DNA from: Zeugodacus cucurbitae
Taxonomy: Eukaryota; Arthropoda; Insecta; Diptera; Tephritidae
DNA length: 64,000 nt
Assembly (NCBI RefSeq): GCF_028554725.1
Contig: NC_071667.1
Span: 52,011,501 to 52,075,500 of the forward strand
Direction: 5' to 3'
Shown here: positions 12,244-26,100 of the stretch, one piece after another
How positions within the stretch are numbered: the first letter of the stretch is position 1
Layout: every line of letters begins with the position of its first letter
The notes under the pieces: generated by a model
Database searches by the model: none
Told to the model about the DNA's origin: nothing
What the model saw: the letters and a program-made list of their open reading frames with translations, nothing else
Made by a program: the position numbers and the translations under genes

Positions 12244-15200
12244 ATCATCGAAACATAATATGAAAATACAATTTTTTAATAAAGAAAAACAATTAATAAC
12301 ATTTTATTACAACAAATTCCATAAAGTTTCTCTCGAGTAAATTCTGAAAACCGTAGCAAATGAAAATTCAAATTTAATTACTCATTAATGTACTCGTATA
12401 TACTATAATCTGAATATTTGAAAATCAATTTTAGCTCATATTTCCCATAAAATTGTAATGATATCCATAAATACATACAAAAGTATTGTAAATATTTTCA
12501 TTACTTAGCAGCCAAATCAACGCCCAAGGGACCATTTTATTCATCCATTTTCATTACATAAATGTTCACAGAAGCCATTGCAGCAAATGCAAATGATTTA
12601 ATATTTAATTATCGATGAGAATAATAGTATTAATTTCCGTTCATTAAACAAAGCAACAACTAATCAAAATTGCTGCCACAGATGAGTGGGGATGGTGACG
12701 AGTAATGATGAACGAATGCTGGCGCATAATATGCCAATACACCCACTCACCTGAACGAAGTGACTTCTGGGAAAAGCTATCATTATTGACAGCATAAAAA
12801 AAATATTGCAACAAAAACAATAAAGTTTAAGCAAAACAAACACAGCAAAGCGCCAATAAGATGACTATATATAAGTTGAGTAAACAAGCGAGGAAGCAAA
12901 GAAAATAAACAGCCAACCAATTGTCATTGAAGTGAGGAGGAGAGTGTAGGTGTGCGCTTGTTTAAATATAGCAATTTAACATTTTAAATCTCAGCGGCAT
13001 GATGACAGCAACATTTGTTTTTGTAGTTTCTCACAAGACAACTTATGGAAATCGCTTTTAAGTTAATATTAAATATTTATTTTATTTATTGCGCTTAGCA
13101 AAACGCTCGCAGCATGTCGTGATGCGCAGAGGTGCAATTCGTGGAGCGCTGTATGTTTTTGAATTAAAAATATTTTTTTTAATTTTTTTTTTATATTTTT
13201 TTTTTGGCTCACAATAAACGCTTCATTACACAAATCGCTGACATGAGAACGCCGCCGCGAAGATGCTGCTGAGGCATTTCTTTTTGTATTTGTAATATGC
13301 CAGCTATTTATGTGTGTAGACAAGTAGTGGGCCGCACTCGTGTACACGGATGGGAATGCTTTGACGTGACTGAGAATTGTTCGGGCGTTAAAGCATGAAC
13401 ACGAAACTGTTAACCAAATGACATTGTTGACATTTCATGTCATGCCTGACAGCTCGTGATTTAGGTGCAAAAATAGGCGGCCAACTAATGCATGTAATGG
13501 GAGTGTGACTTTTTTTTAGTTGCTCAAATGCATGCATTATGGATTCAAATAATGTGCAAAATCGATCTAAAATAAATTGATTTTCGCAATATTATGGCTA
13601 CTTATGGCAAAGTGCACTTTTCGGCATATGCAACAAATAATGCACTAATGAGTAAATGGCAATTTATTAGCCAAAGCACTTACAACACATTAGTGGTGTA
13701 ATTAAAATTGTGCGATATGCAAAGCACACCGAGGCCTAACATTATCTATATACATACATGCATATGTATATATATTTTTATTGCAATAGCGTGTCTGAAA
13801 TGTTTACTTGCAAAAATTCAAAATACTGCAATTTAGTAGCGCGCACTAAAATTAATCAAAGCAAAAAAAAAATTAAAAATAAAAATCAGTTTTACAAATC
13901 AACAACTAATTATCAACTTAGCAGTTCACTGGAAATTCTTCTAATAAATATCTTTTTTTTCACCTAACCTAACTGCATGTTTTCCTCATTTTAATTTGCA
14001 TTTATTTGCCTTCGTTACTTTGCATTCGCCACACACAAAGCGGCAACTAAATTGCGCTGATTGCGGGTTAGAGATCAGCGACCAGTTGAACACGATCAAT
14101 AATGTTTATCACACAAACATTATCAACAGCACAGCTAGCAACTCAGTACTAGAAATTCTCACATTACACATTCGCATTCACCTTGTGCGCGCGCCTTTCA
14201 TCGGCTCTTTCATCGACTTATTCATTATGCTTTACGACTTTTATTTGCTAAATAATGCGCCGCAATCAATTCACTAATCTCGCAGTAATCACAACAGCAT
14301 TGTAAGCTAGTTGCGGCTTGTTAATTCGGACGTTTGTTTATTTATGTGCAATTTACAGTTCTGCTTTGAGTTTGGCCATTGATCGATTGATTGCCTTTGG
14401 AAATGTGCACAGACTGATCGAGTGGTGTTCGTGACTTTGTTGCTGATTTCTCTTTAGTTGTTGTTTGATTTGCATTTGTTTTTGGAAAAGTGGAAATTTT
14501 CGTTATTTCTGTAAATTGTTGCAAAAATAATTCGCTAATTTTTGCTATTATAAAAAATAATTACCACTTTGACCTTTAAAATTGTATAAGTTCTCTGAAA
14601 ATGTGTTGTTTTACTTCAGGAATTTTATTGTAGAATAACATTTTCTTTTAAATTAGGTGACGGTTCGAAATATTAAAAATCTGTTTAAAGAATGAAGTGC
14701 ATTAGAGTGATGACTTCTTCCAGTATATATTTAGGGCTTAACACTCAATCTTCCTTATTTAACCATAACTATCATATAATCGATTTTTGGAATCATAAAC
14801 TTTGAAATAGGTTGTACAAATACATTCTAATTTTTTTTTACAAACAATCTCCAAAATTTTCAATGGAGTTACAATCTCTTAGAATCATAACCTTTGAACT
14901 TTGGTTTTACAAATACACTCACTCATCTCACTAAACTCACAATCTCACTAAAATTTTTATGGAGTCTTAGTTTTTGAATGTTATCGTTAGTGTTGGGATA
15001 GCTTTCATTTATAAAAAGGAAACTTTCCTAAAGTTTACGAGTGATATTAGCCAACTCCTCTATTGGTTTTTATGAGATCGCAGATTCAAGGCCGAAATAC
15101 GATAAGATTCCCTGTGGATGGCTTTAAATTTTAACTCGGAATTTCATCACAAGACCTATCAGCAGTTCTAACATGATCTATTTGTCACTAAGTAAGCAGT

Positions 15201-16844
15201 ATAGGAGAACAATATCTAATTGGATTAATCTGGAAGTTCTCATAAAATATAGCAACAAATAAACTTGATTAATTTACTGAATTATAAATAATCCTCACCA
15301 GTCGGTTTAACGATCCCAAAACTTTTCAAGGGTTTCCATGTGTTACTTGGCGTTGCTTGTGATAGATGGAAACCTTTTAACATCTCTAATGGGTCAACAC
15401 ATAAGATTAGATGATGGGCATGAAGCGTTACCGAAAGACCTTACACGTTTGCAAAAAAATGCGGGCAAAGTAAATGTTTGTTGATGAAATCAAGTGATCA
15501 TTTCAGATCACGTTAACACCCCTCCCCACCTGATTTTGGCCTGAAACCCAAATATCCGTTCTGAGAGGCATCCAACCAATCAATTTGTGTCAAACCAATC
15601 AAATGAGTGCCAAAGATTCAAAAGAACAACCAATTCAAGGCATGTGGCATGTGTTTATAGGAAAAATGAGGGAAAAGGATGAAAATCTTTAATTTTTCAA
15701 CAATGCTATTAAATTTTGTTGAAAATAATTATTGAATTCCCTGCTACAGACTCTTATCTCTTTCTGTGAAATTCTAATAAATTTTTTTTGGAATTTAACA
15801 AAGAATTCAACAGCATTATCAAGTTTATATATACACATATAAAAATGGAAATTCGCAAATATTTCAACAATTAAAGCTGGAATTACAATTATAGAATATA
15901 TTCGTCATCGAAATGCGTTTACAACCGCAAATGTAATATAAATTTAATTGCATTTAAGGTCCGACTGTTGCAATTATCCTATCTGGTATTAACCATAAAT
16001 GCCGTTATGTGGCCATAAAAAAAATTATGCGGTAACTACAAATAAACATTTCGGCAGTAAAATAATCAAATAATAACCGTGTTGCAAATAAATGCAAATA
16101 TAAATGGATATGCAGACAAACACACACATGTAACTATATATAAAATGTTTATTTTAACGGTTTTCTTATATGTGGTTGCTTGTGACTACAAAAACAGCCC
16201 ACAATCTGCGATTTCATAAATGCCATGTTGTGTCTAGAGACAGTTCGATAACACGCGTTCAACTTGCCCCTCTCCTCTAAAATATTTTCAACATGTGTGG
16301 CACATATTTACATACATAGCTCGTATTTACTTGCAAGTTGCTGCCTATGTGTCTTTCGGCGGCCAATTGTGGGTGATGAAAGCTGGTTTGTGAAGTGTTT
16401 AATTGCCTAAACTAATGAGCTGCCGCTGAAATACATGGGTACTTCTACCACACACACACACACATAAATAGATACATACATATGTACCGACTTGTAGACA
16501 CGTTATGGTATGTATGCTGTGGTCTTTGTCCTTTGTAATTGCCTAATTGTTTAACGGTTTTCTGCATTTCAACATTAATATGTAACTTAATTAATGAAAA
16601 TGTTTTTGGTGGCAAATAAATTTTGTTAGAGCCAAATATAATTGGTTACACGAGCCGACTGGTGTCTGACGGTGAATATGCATAAATATTTGTGGTATGT
16701 TGCCAGATGCTTTCTTGAATATTACTTGCCGCAGATGTGTCAATTACAAAACACACAACTAATTTTCGTTATTATCTTTTCGCATATATGGAAAAAGTGA
16801 GAGACGAAGAGTTATTATTATAATTATTTTGTAGATTGGCCCAG
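12244..16844. other. Intronic DNA, no gene seen
   Basis: AT-rich intron DNA with homopolymer T tracts (about 13165-13205) and a CA microsatellite near 16450-16464. None of the short ORFs (13069-13347, 13758-14277, 14342-14524) shows a recognisable motif. Confidence 0.55.
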
Positions 16845-16899
16845 CTGTTAGGTTAGGTTGGGAGACTGAACCTGCGTTTTTTCCTATCTATGAATTTAG

Positions 16900-17601
16900 A
16901 CGACCGTCACGTATCCAAAAAACTCTTAGAATGATTCACAAAGTCTGTTAATAAGAATGCCAGCCGGTTCGTAGAGTTTGCCACAGTTATGCCTATCGAA
17001 ATGCTTCGATCTTAATCTAGCGAAAGCGGAGAAGAAGGTGTGTGACTTCACCTCATCTTCCTTCATAATTCTTCGAAAGCTATTGGTCAATGTCCAGTTA
17101 GCCCTCATATGATTGCGGGAGGGATTGCCAAGGTTCTTGGTGGAACAGAGCAATTCGAGCGCTCCAGTCCTAGTCAGTTGGATCTTGCAACCGCACCAGT
17201 GCTGGTTGTTGTCCAGCATTTATCGATATCACTCGAGGTCTGGTTGTCCAATGTGACTAGGGTGACCTCTTTTGCTAACTTAGCGGATTTGCAGATTCCG
17301 GCAATTCCGCTATGACCGGGCACCCAAAGAGGTCGAATATCGAAGTAGCTTGAAGCTAATACTAAAGAGGTCACTCCTTTACTAACTTTGAGCTTACCGC
17401 CATCAAACTGAAAGCCTGTCTTGCCGCTGTGGTGTTGGAGTGAATGCACAACTCTATGAAGGAGGCAGCACTTCGAAGCAGTACATCTACTGCTACTTTG
17501 ATGGTAGCCAACTCTGCTTGAAAGCTGCTATAATGGTCAGGTACTACAAAGTAAAGGTAGTCCCAGTCATAGTTTACAATATTATTTTTTCTCGAACACA
17601 T
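16900..17601 (-). mobile_element. Degenerate RNase H region of a LINE
   Basis: Minus-strand relic spread over three frames. It keeps FQAELATIKVAVD (about 17510), LWVPGHSGIAG (about 17320) and LTRTGALELLCSTK followed by SFRRIMKEDE (about 17180-17050). The WVPGH segment is diagnostic of the RNase H carried by jockey/I-type LINEs. Two frameshifts and the loss of the catalytic SDSQ-type motif show long decay. The fragment is more diverged than the one at 5426-6132 and lacks clear ends. Confidence 0.72.
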
Positions 17602-19825
17602 TTGTGAAAGAACTGCTTTTGCTTAATACTCGCTCACTATACTTTTATGATAGTAATATTCTTACTTTATGAGTAATTAACAAAATTGTGAAACTAATAT
17701 TAAGCTTTAGCTTTACTAAGCTAAGCTTTACTGCAACTTTGTCTTTATTTTGTGATGGTCGAAATTTCAAATAAATATTTTCATCAAAATAAGCTGAATT
17801 TACTTAAAGCTGTAATCAAATACAATATTATGTTCTCATCTCAACACCAACAGAGTATTTTTGTTGTATTATGATTAAAGTTAGCAGATTAGCAAACTTA
17901 AACACCATTATGTAAGTATCTATGCACGAGCAGAAAGTCCCTTAGCAAATACTATCTAACTGAGCGTAAACTCATTCGACTTGGTAACTTTGCAAATACT
18001 TATGAAAATGATTGATGAGTATTAGTGTTTACAGCAAGTATACCAACTGCTCAAGGATAACAATATATTTTGATTACATATTTATGTTTGTATTTCAAGT
18101 TTCTCTAAATATTGAAGTAATTTGTAACGGCACTCAATTTATGTGATTAAGTTTAGTGAAGGCAGACGGTACAGACTGTGGAAGTGGAGATTTATATGAG
18201 CATAGTATATATAGTTATAGCATTTGCGGATTTTGTTGATTAAAAACGAAGATGGATGGATAAGATGGATTAATGGCTTGCAAAAAATTGTAACAAAACT
18301 ATTGGCAAGAAGTAACAGCTTAAGTCCATGTGTATTCATTTTAACTACATGAGTTTAGAGTTAAATTTTTCTTTTCAAAAATTTTATATTTTACTAGCAG
18401 ACTGCTCCGGCTTTGCACGGGTTTAAACAAACATTTCAAAAGTTTTAAGTTTTTATGCACTTATACACACTTTCCCACACATATGTATGTACTTTTCCGT
18501 TTCTAGTGTGGGTACATTTTAAAAAAGTAAAATGAGGAAAATTCGAACATGAAATTATATTTTATTTACAATGAGCTAAAACTTGATAACGACCTCTAAT
18601 CTTTGATGTTCATGCTCAGAATTCGACGACTTAGTGCGAGCTTGTATATTTCTAATATTTTTTTTCAAGCCGCAGGTGTTAAAGGTGTTCTCTGAAATTA
18701 GTTGGATAATTTCTCTTATCTCATTTAAAAAGGTGCCAAGATATTAAATATATTCTATAGAAGTAAATAAAAAATCTATAGAAATATCTCGACAGCAGCG
18801 ACATCTACCTTTTCGCCAGTACATTCGACTGTGCTACTCTAGTGAAGCTTCTAGATTATCTATGATATTGATTATTAATTATATTATTTTTTATTAATAT
18901 TGATAATATTTTAACGATTTCTGCAAAAATTTGCAAATATTTATTAAGTTGAAGAATATTGTTTTGGCTTGAATGTGATATTAAGAATTTTCATTTTTTT
19001 AAGTATTCCGTAAATTTATATGTATATATAGTAAATAATAATATATTTATAATACTTTTTTATTGAATTTTTTTTTAATTTATTACACAAACGAGTAAAT
19101 TTAATATAACCACCATAAAGTTTAGGTTGGTAGTATGTATATTAATATCATCGTTCACCAACTTTCGCTAAATTCTGGGAAAAAGTTTCAGCTTGTAATC
19201 AATTCCTCATCAACAAACTTGTTTAAATAGATATTATTAATATTTATTCAGATACATTACTATAATATTTGCTCAAAACTAAACAAACTAATTCTGGAAA
19301 CACAAATGCGAGTACAACACTGTGTAAAGGTGTAGCCTGAAGTCTTGTTGAAATCACTTGTTGTTTGCTGTCGTTTCCTAAAATTTTGCGGTTTGCGCTT
19401 GACATGATGATATTAAATACAATAACCTCTTTGTCTAAATGTTTACACATTTTATATACATATAAACAGCTACCTACTCAAAACTAAGCATAAATGTGAT
19501 GAAGACACACTTGGAGTATAGTAAATGCAGCACTTGATTTGACAGGCTCAAGAATGATGGAGAGTATTATATAAATGTTGGCAAAAAAAATAATAAAACT
19601 CAAAATAATAGCATATATTGGTTTTAGTAAATTATTCACTACTAAAACTATTCTAGTTTTCCCACAAACCTGTTACTGACAGCTCACATGCCATAACTGT
19701 CAAAAAAGTCCTTTAGTACAATTTAAATTAAGTTAATTAATTTAGGTTAGGTGAAACTTTAGAACAGCACATACTCAACAGCGCTCCGTACTATATTTAT
19801 ACATTTCTTTTTCCATTCATTTCAG
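17602..19825. other. Intronic DNA upstream of Timp, no gene seen
   Basis: AT-rich. A G/C-rich patch at about 18400-18425 resembles the ends of dispersed insect repeats but has no definable boundary. No coding exon was recognised. The Timp promoter or first exon may lie here. Confidence 0.5.
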
Positions 19826-19985
19826 CAAAAACTTTAGAACTACTCGGTGACAGTTGACAACACACTCGAACGGAACGCAATAAAAACAACCAGCGTCCAA
19901 CGCTCGCGGGCACGGTGACACCAGGCAAAAAGGCAAAGCAAATAGAGAAAATACAAATCAAGCACAAAATCAATAACTGTCAACT
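19826..19985 (+). other. Timp: Timp 5' untranslated sequence (probable)
   Basis: A pyrimidine tract followed by ATTTCAG at 19819-19825 could be a splice acceptor. From there to the ATG at 19986 the sequence lacks an upstream ATG. This fits a 5' UTR segment, but a transcription start here is equally possible. Confidence 0.4.
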
Positions 19986-22422
19986 ATGGATGTGGGAAAA
20001 TATTTGGGTTTACTGGCGCTGATGCTGCTCTCGCTGTTGGCGCTCTACAGCAGTCCGGTGGAGGCGTGCAGTTGCATGCCCGCCCATCCGCAGAAACACT
20101 TTTGCGAAGCTGATTATGGTAAGTGGTGTGAAGAGTTGGTGTGCGTACCTCTAAGTAGACTTAGCCACTGTGACGGACTGACAGCACGAGAAGATACATG
20201 ACACGTGACCCCCTTAGGCAGGAAGACTCGCTCTGTAAATATTACTGTAGCAAAATGTAGAGTATAGTAAATAAAGGAAGGAAGCTGCTTGTGGCTTCGT
20301 TGGGCAGAAATAATACTGTAAAAGTAAGCGCTGTGCTCGGACAAATTATATTATCTCATGATAGTCGCTGTAGAAGAGTGGAAGTACGGTGCTCTGACTT
20401 AGAAGTGGTGTCGAGATGGCAATTTGTTTCGTTTGTACGAGTGCAGTTTTATAAGACAGTGGTGTTCTATAGTTCATTGATAGACTTTAAACTATGGGCT
20501 AACCATATTTTCTTTTAGAGAATAAACAGAGTTCTTTAGAAATTGTGATCGCCAAATACAAAAGATTTCCAGTCAAAAGGAGTTTTAATTTGGGATGAAA
20601 GAGATTATAAGATATTAGAATCCAAAATGGGGCTCACTCAATGATAATTAAATTTTCTGTGAAGATTTGAAATTAGTCGTTAGGAATCTTTTGATGAAAC
20701 ATTTTAGGGAATCCCTAGTAAAGTATAACCCAAGGCCCTACCGGGTTACCCACCGCACTTGCCAGAATATTACTGTAGCTGCCAATACCTGCGCTCGGCT
20801 CATGGAATCTCTGATAGCATCCCTCAAGGATTTCCCATGCCTCCCTTCTCCCAAGAAGGATCAAGCAACAACATATTTCCAAATTAGATCTTCAAAAGTT
20901 CTTAAATTGTCCGGTAATAAAGACTCCAGAAACTATAGTCTTCCTAAAAAAAATCATAATTTTCGAAGAAAATGTTTGGAGAATTTATATTATTTATATA
21001 ATATATCAGTCACTGACTTCTAAAACGGCCCTTGTATATTAAGAATACTTGTAAATGTCAATGCTTAGCAGCGTTAAGACAGTTAGCCTGCGGATTCGTT
21101 ACGGTAAAATAATTTTCCCTATTTCCTCAAGCACTTATAACCATTTTCATAACATTCTGTAGAAAAAATAAAATAAATTGTATGAGCTGTGCTTGGATGC
21201 GCAAGAAAAGTCAAAGGTTAGAAGCGCTGTCATTAATGGGCCGGCTTCTACAAGAAATCAGCAAATATCTATGCGGATTGCTACTTTTGAAATAGACACT
21301 GCTTGTCGCTACACTTATTCATTTCTTTCTACTTGTAGTTACTTCCGACCTGTTGCGCTGGGGAAATTTACTAGCATAGCTTTGTGCTTATTATGTATTT
21401 TCTTTTACATTTTTATCGCTAAAGTAATGGGAGGGTAGGTACATGGCGTATACTTGATGTGCGATGAAAATTCAAGATATTCTTTAGCTAGCAGCCTCCA
21501 GTTCGTAACTAGAAATTATTATTATTAAATTGAATTCTTTAGTTTTAGTCTAATTCATAACTAGTTCAGTAAAATGCATTAGTTGTGGGAATAAACGATG
21601 CCATTTCCAAGTAAGGGGTTAAATTCAAGCATATTGATTCTTTGTTTCATGCATACCTCATTATGTCTTATAAACCTTCAATTACATATTTTCACATTTA
21701 TTTTACAGTTGTCATAATCCGCGTAATGCGCAAATCCTACAATTTGGTGCAAGACAACGTCGCCTACAAAGTGCAAGTCAAGAAGTCATACAAGGTGAGT
21801 GAGCACATAATAATTGAGCCATTCGAGTATAATAATAATATTTCTTAAATTTTCTACACAGATGAACGATGCCGGTCACAAGCTATTGAAGCATGGTCGC
21901 ATTGTAACACCCAATTCCGATGCGATGTGTGGCGTTAATCTGGACATAGGCAAACTGTATGTGATTGCCGGTCGTGGTCCGTATTTGAACAGTTGCAGTT
22001 ATGTTAAGGAATATCTGAAAATGTCGGTGATTGAGAGACGTGGCTTTGCCGGGGCATATCGCAAGGGTTGTAATTGCTCGGTGAGTATGAGAAGAAATTT
22101 GGGTTAAATTTCGCAATGAATTTAGAATTTTATTATATGAGGAATTTTCAAAAGATTTTTAAGCGATTCTCAACTAATTTTTATATCATGAGAGAAAAAA
22201 ATATAATGTCTCCATTCTTTCTTGCAGGTGCAACCCTGTTTCGGCAACAGCTGCTTAAGGGAACACCAGTCGGCAGACTCATGCAAATGGTCACCGTTCG
22301 CTAAGTGTGAAACCGATTATAGCGCCTGTATACCCTCACATTACCGCACACCCGAAGGCATCGTCACCAAGTGCCACTGGCGAAGAACGCCGGCATACAA
22401 GAAATGCATGTCCGACCCATGA
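19986..22422 (+). CDS. Timp: TIMP, tissue inhibitor of metalloproteinases (4 coding exons)
   Basis: Secreted inhibitor of matrix metalloproteinases. Coding exons: 19986-20118, 21709-21794, 21862-22080 and 22228-22422. Introns are GT-AG with phases 1, 0 and 0, and the joined CDS is 633 nt (210 aa), the usual length for fly TIMP. A hydrophobic signal peptide of about 27 residues ends at VEA. The mature protein starts CSCMPAHP; in this family the N-terminal Cys chelates the protease zinc, and a CXC start is diagnostic. Further motifs are YKVQVKKSYK, LKHGRIVTP, MCGVNL and KGCNCS, then a cysteine-rich C-terminal domain. I count 14 cysteines in the mature chain. The ATG follows a 5' leader and directly precedes the signal peptide. 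The gene lies antisense in a large intron of Syn, as in Drosophila. It appears intact. Confidence 0.96.
20119..21708 (+). other. Timp: Timp intron 1
   Basis: GTAAGTGG donor at 20119 and TTTTACAG acceptor ending at 21708. ORFs inside (20291-20518, 20667-21023, 21178-21438) show no family motif, and I regard them as chance. Confidence 0.8.
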
Positions 22423-22933
22423 ATTACATAATATATGCATATACACTAGATATGTACGTATATACATATATGTAAATCGAGGCAGTAAAGGAATTAAGCG
22501 AAATCAGCAAGAAATAATTTGTAACTACAGTGGGTTGAAGAGAGTTACATGAATAATTGCTGCTAGTTCTTCGTAGTTAAGCTGTATTTTACGTAAAAAT
22601 TACTTATTTAATGTTAACATGTTGCATAACATACACTCAAATTCTTATGTGCTATGTATGATTTGTAGTTGTACACATTTCCATTTTTACATTTACAAAC
22701 ACAATTAATTAGTTTCATAACCCCACTTAATTAATTAAAATTATTTTTTATTTATTTTTTTTTTATTTTTTTAATATCCCATAATATATTTTAAGTTCAC
22801 ATTTTCGCACGGAAATTTCGATTTTATTTTTCACATCTTCTCACTTCTACTTATATTCGGTGTTTCTTCACTTAATTAGAGCTTTAATTGTATGTACATA
22901 AATATATTATTAACTGTTATTTGTATTTATTGT

Positions 22934-22939
22934 AATAAA
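22934..22939 (+). terminator. Timp: Candidate Timp polyadenylation signal
   Basis: AATAAA about 510 nt after the Timp stop codon and about 95 nt before the nearest Syn exon on the other strand. Other AT-rich variants lie nearby, so the actual site is uncertain. Confidence 0.4.
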
Positions 22940-23032
22940 GCCACAAATAATAATTGTTTATATGTGTAAAAATATTCGGAAAATTTTTATTTTATTGAAA
23001 ATAAATTTCGAGAGAAGTCAAAAGTTACTTAC

Positions 23033-23137
23033 CAAATCCCTAGCATTGGGGAAGAATGTCTGCTCGATCAGTGGAAAAGCGTCGCGACCCAAGCGACGTT
23101 GCAATTGCAGCAAGTGAGCGAATACCCAAGGTTTGTC
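23033..23137 (-). CDS. Syn: Syn sixth coding exon
   Basis: 105 nt in phase 0, coding DKPWVFAHLLQLQRRLG and FPLIEQTFFPNARDL. Acceptor TTCTAG, donor GTAAGT. The next exon would encode the conserved ATP-binding core, but none was found down to base 1. Confidence 0.95.
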
Positions 23138-26100
23138 CTAGAAAACATAAGAAAAATAAAATAAAATTAATCAGAAAGTTTTTTTAAATAAATATGTGTA
23201 TAAAAATGTATCCTTCCGCAACACTTAGTACGCACCTGAAATTGATAAATCGAATGCAACGAATTAATGCTGGGCACACCGCCATATTTGAGCCCGATAA
23301 TGGTCGAGCGATAGTCATTGGAACCGTCACGTGGTGGTTGACGTATCAGCACAAAGTCTGGTCGGAATGAGCGTGCCACCTGTTGGGAGAGCGAAAGCAG
23401 TTAGGAATATATATATGGAAATAAATAAAAATTGTTGTTGTTAAAAATTGACTACATTTTGCTTTGATGTGCGTGTGAGCCTAATGGGTCCCTGCTGAAA
23501 ATCCATTCAAAGCAGTTATGTAATGTAAATCGTTTAATATGTTGATAAAAAATACAATTAAGCCTGCACACGTGACCAATTAAATGTGATGTTGTTCACA
23601 GAAGGATTACTTTGAGAATTTAAATAAAGTTAATGGTTTTTCATAGAAATGTATGTTACATAAAATATTTAGTATTGTAGGAGCTTTTAGTATTGTTTGA
23701 AACATTTTTTTTTTGAATGTATCTTCTAATGAGCAGAAAACGTTAATCGAACAATTAAACAGGTTTTGGATTATTAAATAACTAACTCTTAAGTTGGGTT
23801 TGGTTCTACATTCAATATAGATATTTATTTAAAACACCAAATAGACTGATGGGGTTAAAATTAAGTTGGTAATTGAGGCAATTAAGTTTCTAATTAAATA
23901 AGCTGTTTATACACACTCAATTTAGCTCTGACTCAATTAGGATTTGTCAGCTATTTGGAATGATTTAAGTCTTTACAATTATATTATATAATATTTGTCG
24001 GCTCTACAGTGCAGTTAGAAAGGTTTTGGAGAATATAGCAGAACATAGGGATTCGTTTTATTATCGATCAAGACATTTTATTTAAAACACAAGACCAAAC
24101 CAGAACAGACAAACAGTGTTAATATTAATTTCTGAGTTGAGGCAATTAAGTTTCTAATTAAGTATCCTGTACACACTCTACTTACACACTCAATTTAGCT
24201 TTGGTCCAACTAGCACTTGCCTACAATTTTAAACGACTCTAGTATCTAAAATCACATTTGTCGGTTTTCAGAAAAAATTTGAAGTCGGTTAGTTTTTCAA
24301 TGCTCTACATTGATGCCACTTAACTAGAATAATTTGCGTTGTTCCATTTTAGACAATCGTATATGACTGTTATATAGAACAAATCGCATAATTATACGAA
24401 TTTTTTATTTGTATGAATTTTCATTATATGGCAACTCCAAACTTTTTAAAAACTTTAAACCGTATTAGCATGATAGCTATATGGCATTAACTCGTTCTAA
24501 AAATAATCTTGAAAAACATTGATGAGGAGGAATAAATAATTGAAATAAAATTTCTGCTAACTCTTAATGATATACACAATTTGATTCGCCTTCTCTCTAG
24601 AATTCTGAAGATATCCTACACTCATTAAGAGTATTATTACTAGTGAACTTCTTTACTATACAAACACAAATATAAAGAAATTTTTCAATAAAAATGTTTA
24701 CCCAAGTGCCGTCAAAGAAGTGTGAAGAACTAATTAGTGCTAAAAGAGTCCACATACAGATTTATATGCATTCACTCATTGTAATATGTCGTAAGCACGC
24801 ATGTTTATAAACAAATGATTTTATGTCGCAGAACACTTGCTTCCGAGCAGACGCACTCAAGCACAGCTCGCCAGGGGCCTATTATGCAAACACGCATACA
24901 TTTCTAAATAATTCATAAATGGCGGCGACCTTCACAGTCGATGTGGCAGTGAGTTCACAGAAGAAAAAACACTTGCAAGCCTAATTGCCGATAAGGCTGA
25001 CACGCATACCGTTGCATGAACAAATAGCTAAGCAAAATAATAAAACTTTGTTATAATGTGCACAGGATATGCTATAATCCCAGTCAGCAAATTGCTCATG
25101 ATTCATGTTTCGAATTCAGGATTCACAGAAATGCCTCTTGTGAAGATCACTTTAAAATAACTCTGACCAATTACTCCTTGCACCAATACTATATACCAAT
25201 ATTGAGTTCTTTAATGTTGAGAAGTTGAAGTCATAGGGTTTTACGTTAGTCGGAGGAACTTACGCTCTTTTGGATAAGTTTGGTTCTGGATACTGAAATG
25301 AGTCTGTGTCTTAAGCAATCCCTAGTCTTGATCTGTCGTATGCTACCCTGATGAAAGTTATGTTAACTGTCGCAAAGCTTGCAATATTTACTTATTCAAA
25401 ATTTACCATTAATCATTCAATATTCAAAATGTTATCCTAATCCTAAATATATTGAAATGCGACCAGTCTAATTCAATTCAATTCGAGTTCGAGTCTAATA
25501 AAAAAAGCCTTATACAGTTCATTGCTGATTATCTTTCTAGCTAGAAAAGAACTCAAAAATTACTTGCCCTCAGCAAGGTTCATATAGCCCCAGTTGCAGA
25601 AGATTTCACGCAGAGGGAATATATGCGATTAGACCAACAATTCTACATATGCTATTTGCTGGTAGAAATCTAAATCATCTAAACACTTTATCCTAGACAG
25701 TCCAAATTTTGATAGACTGACGTCAATATTTTGGATGATATTTCAACCGATCGAATTGGCTGGAGTCGAAATTATCTGCCTCAAAACAGTTGTCATAAAA
25801 GTGGTTAGTCAATACGAGATAGTCTCTTGATACATACTTAGATTTTTTTGGAATAAAAAAATATGATTTCATTGTTCCAAGTGGGATGCCGTGATCTTTG
25901 TAGGGATCAATTCTGAAACCCAACATAACCTATTAATAACAGCTACTCCATTTCACCATATTGCAATTTCAAGTTCTGTGCAAAAACAAATTACTCTCGC
26001 AATGAGTATCTTATCCAAATTTTGGGTAAGAATTTTCTGCCTAAAGCTTATGAAGCCTTATGAAGTTCATGGTACAGATTATATATTATATTTCAACAAA

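Noticed and set aside
18395..18430. AGCAGACTGCTCCGGCTTTGCACGGG-like patch
   Set aside because: It resembles the ends of common insect dispersed repeats, but no boundary, target duplication or coding scrap was found.
20667..21023. 118-codon plus-strand ORF within Timp intron 1
   Set aside because: No family motif, and it lies within an intron supported by clear splice sites.
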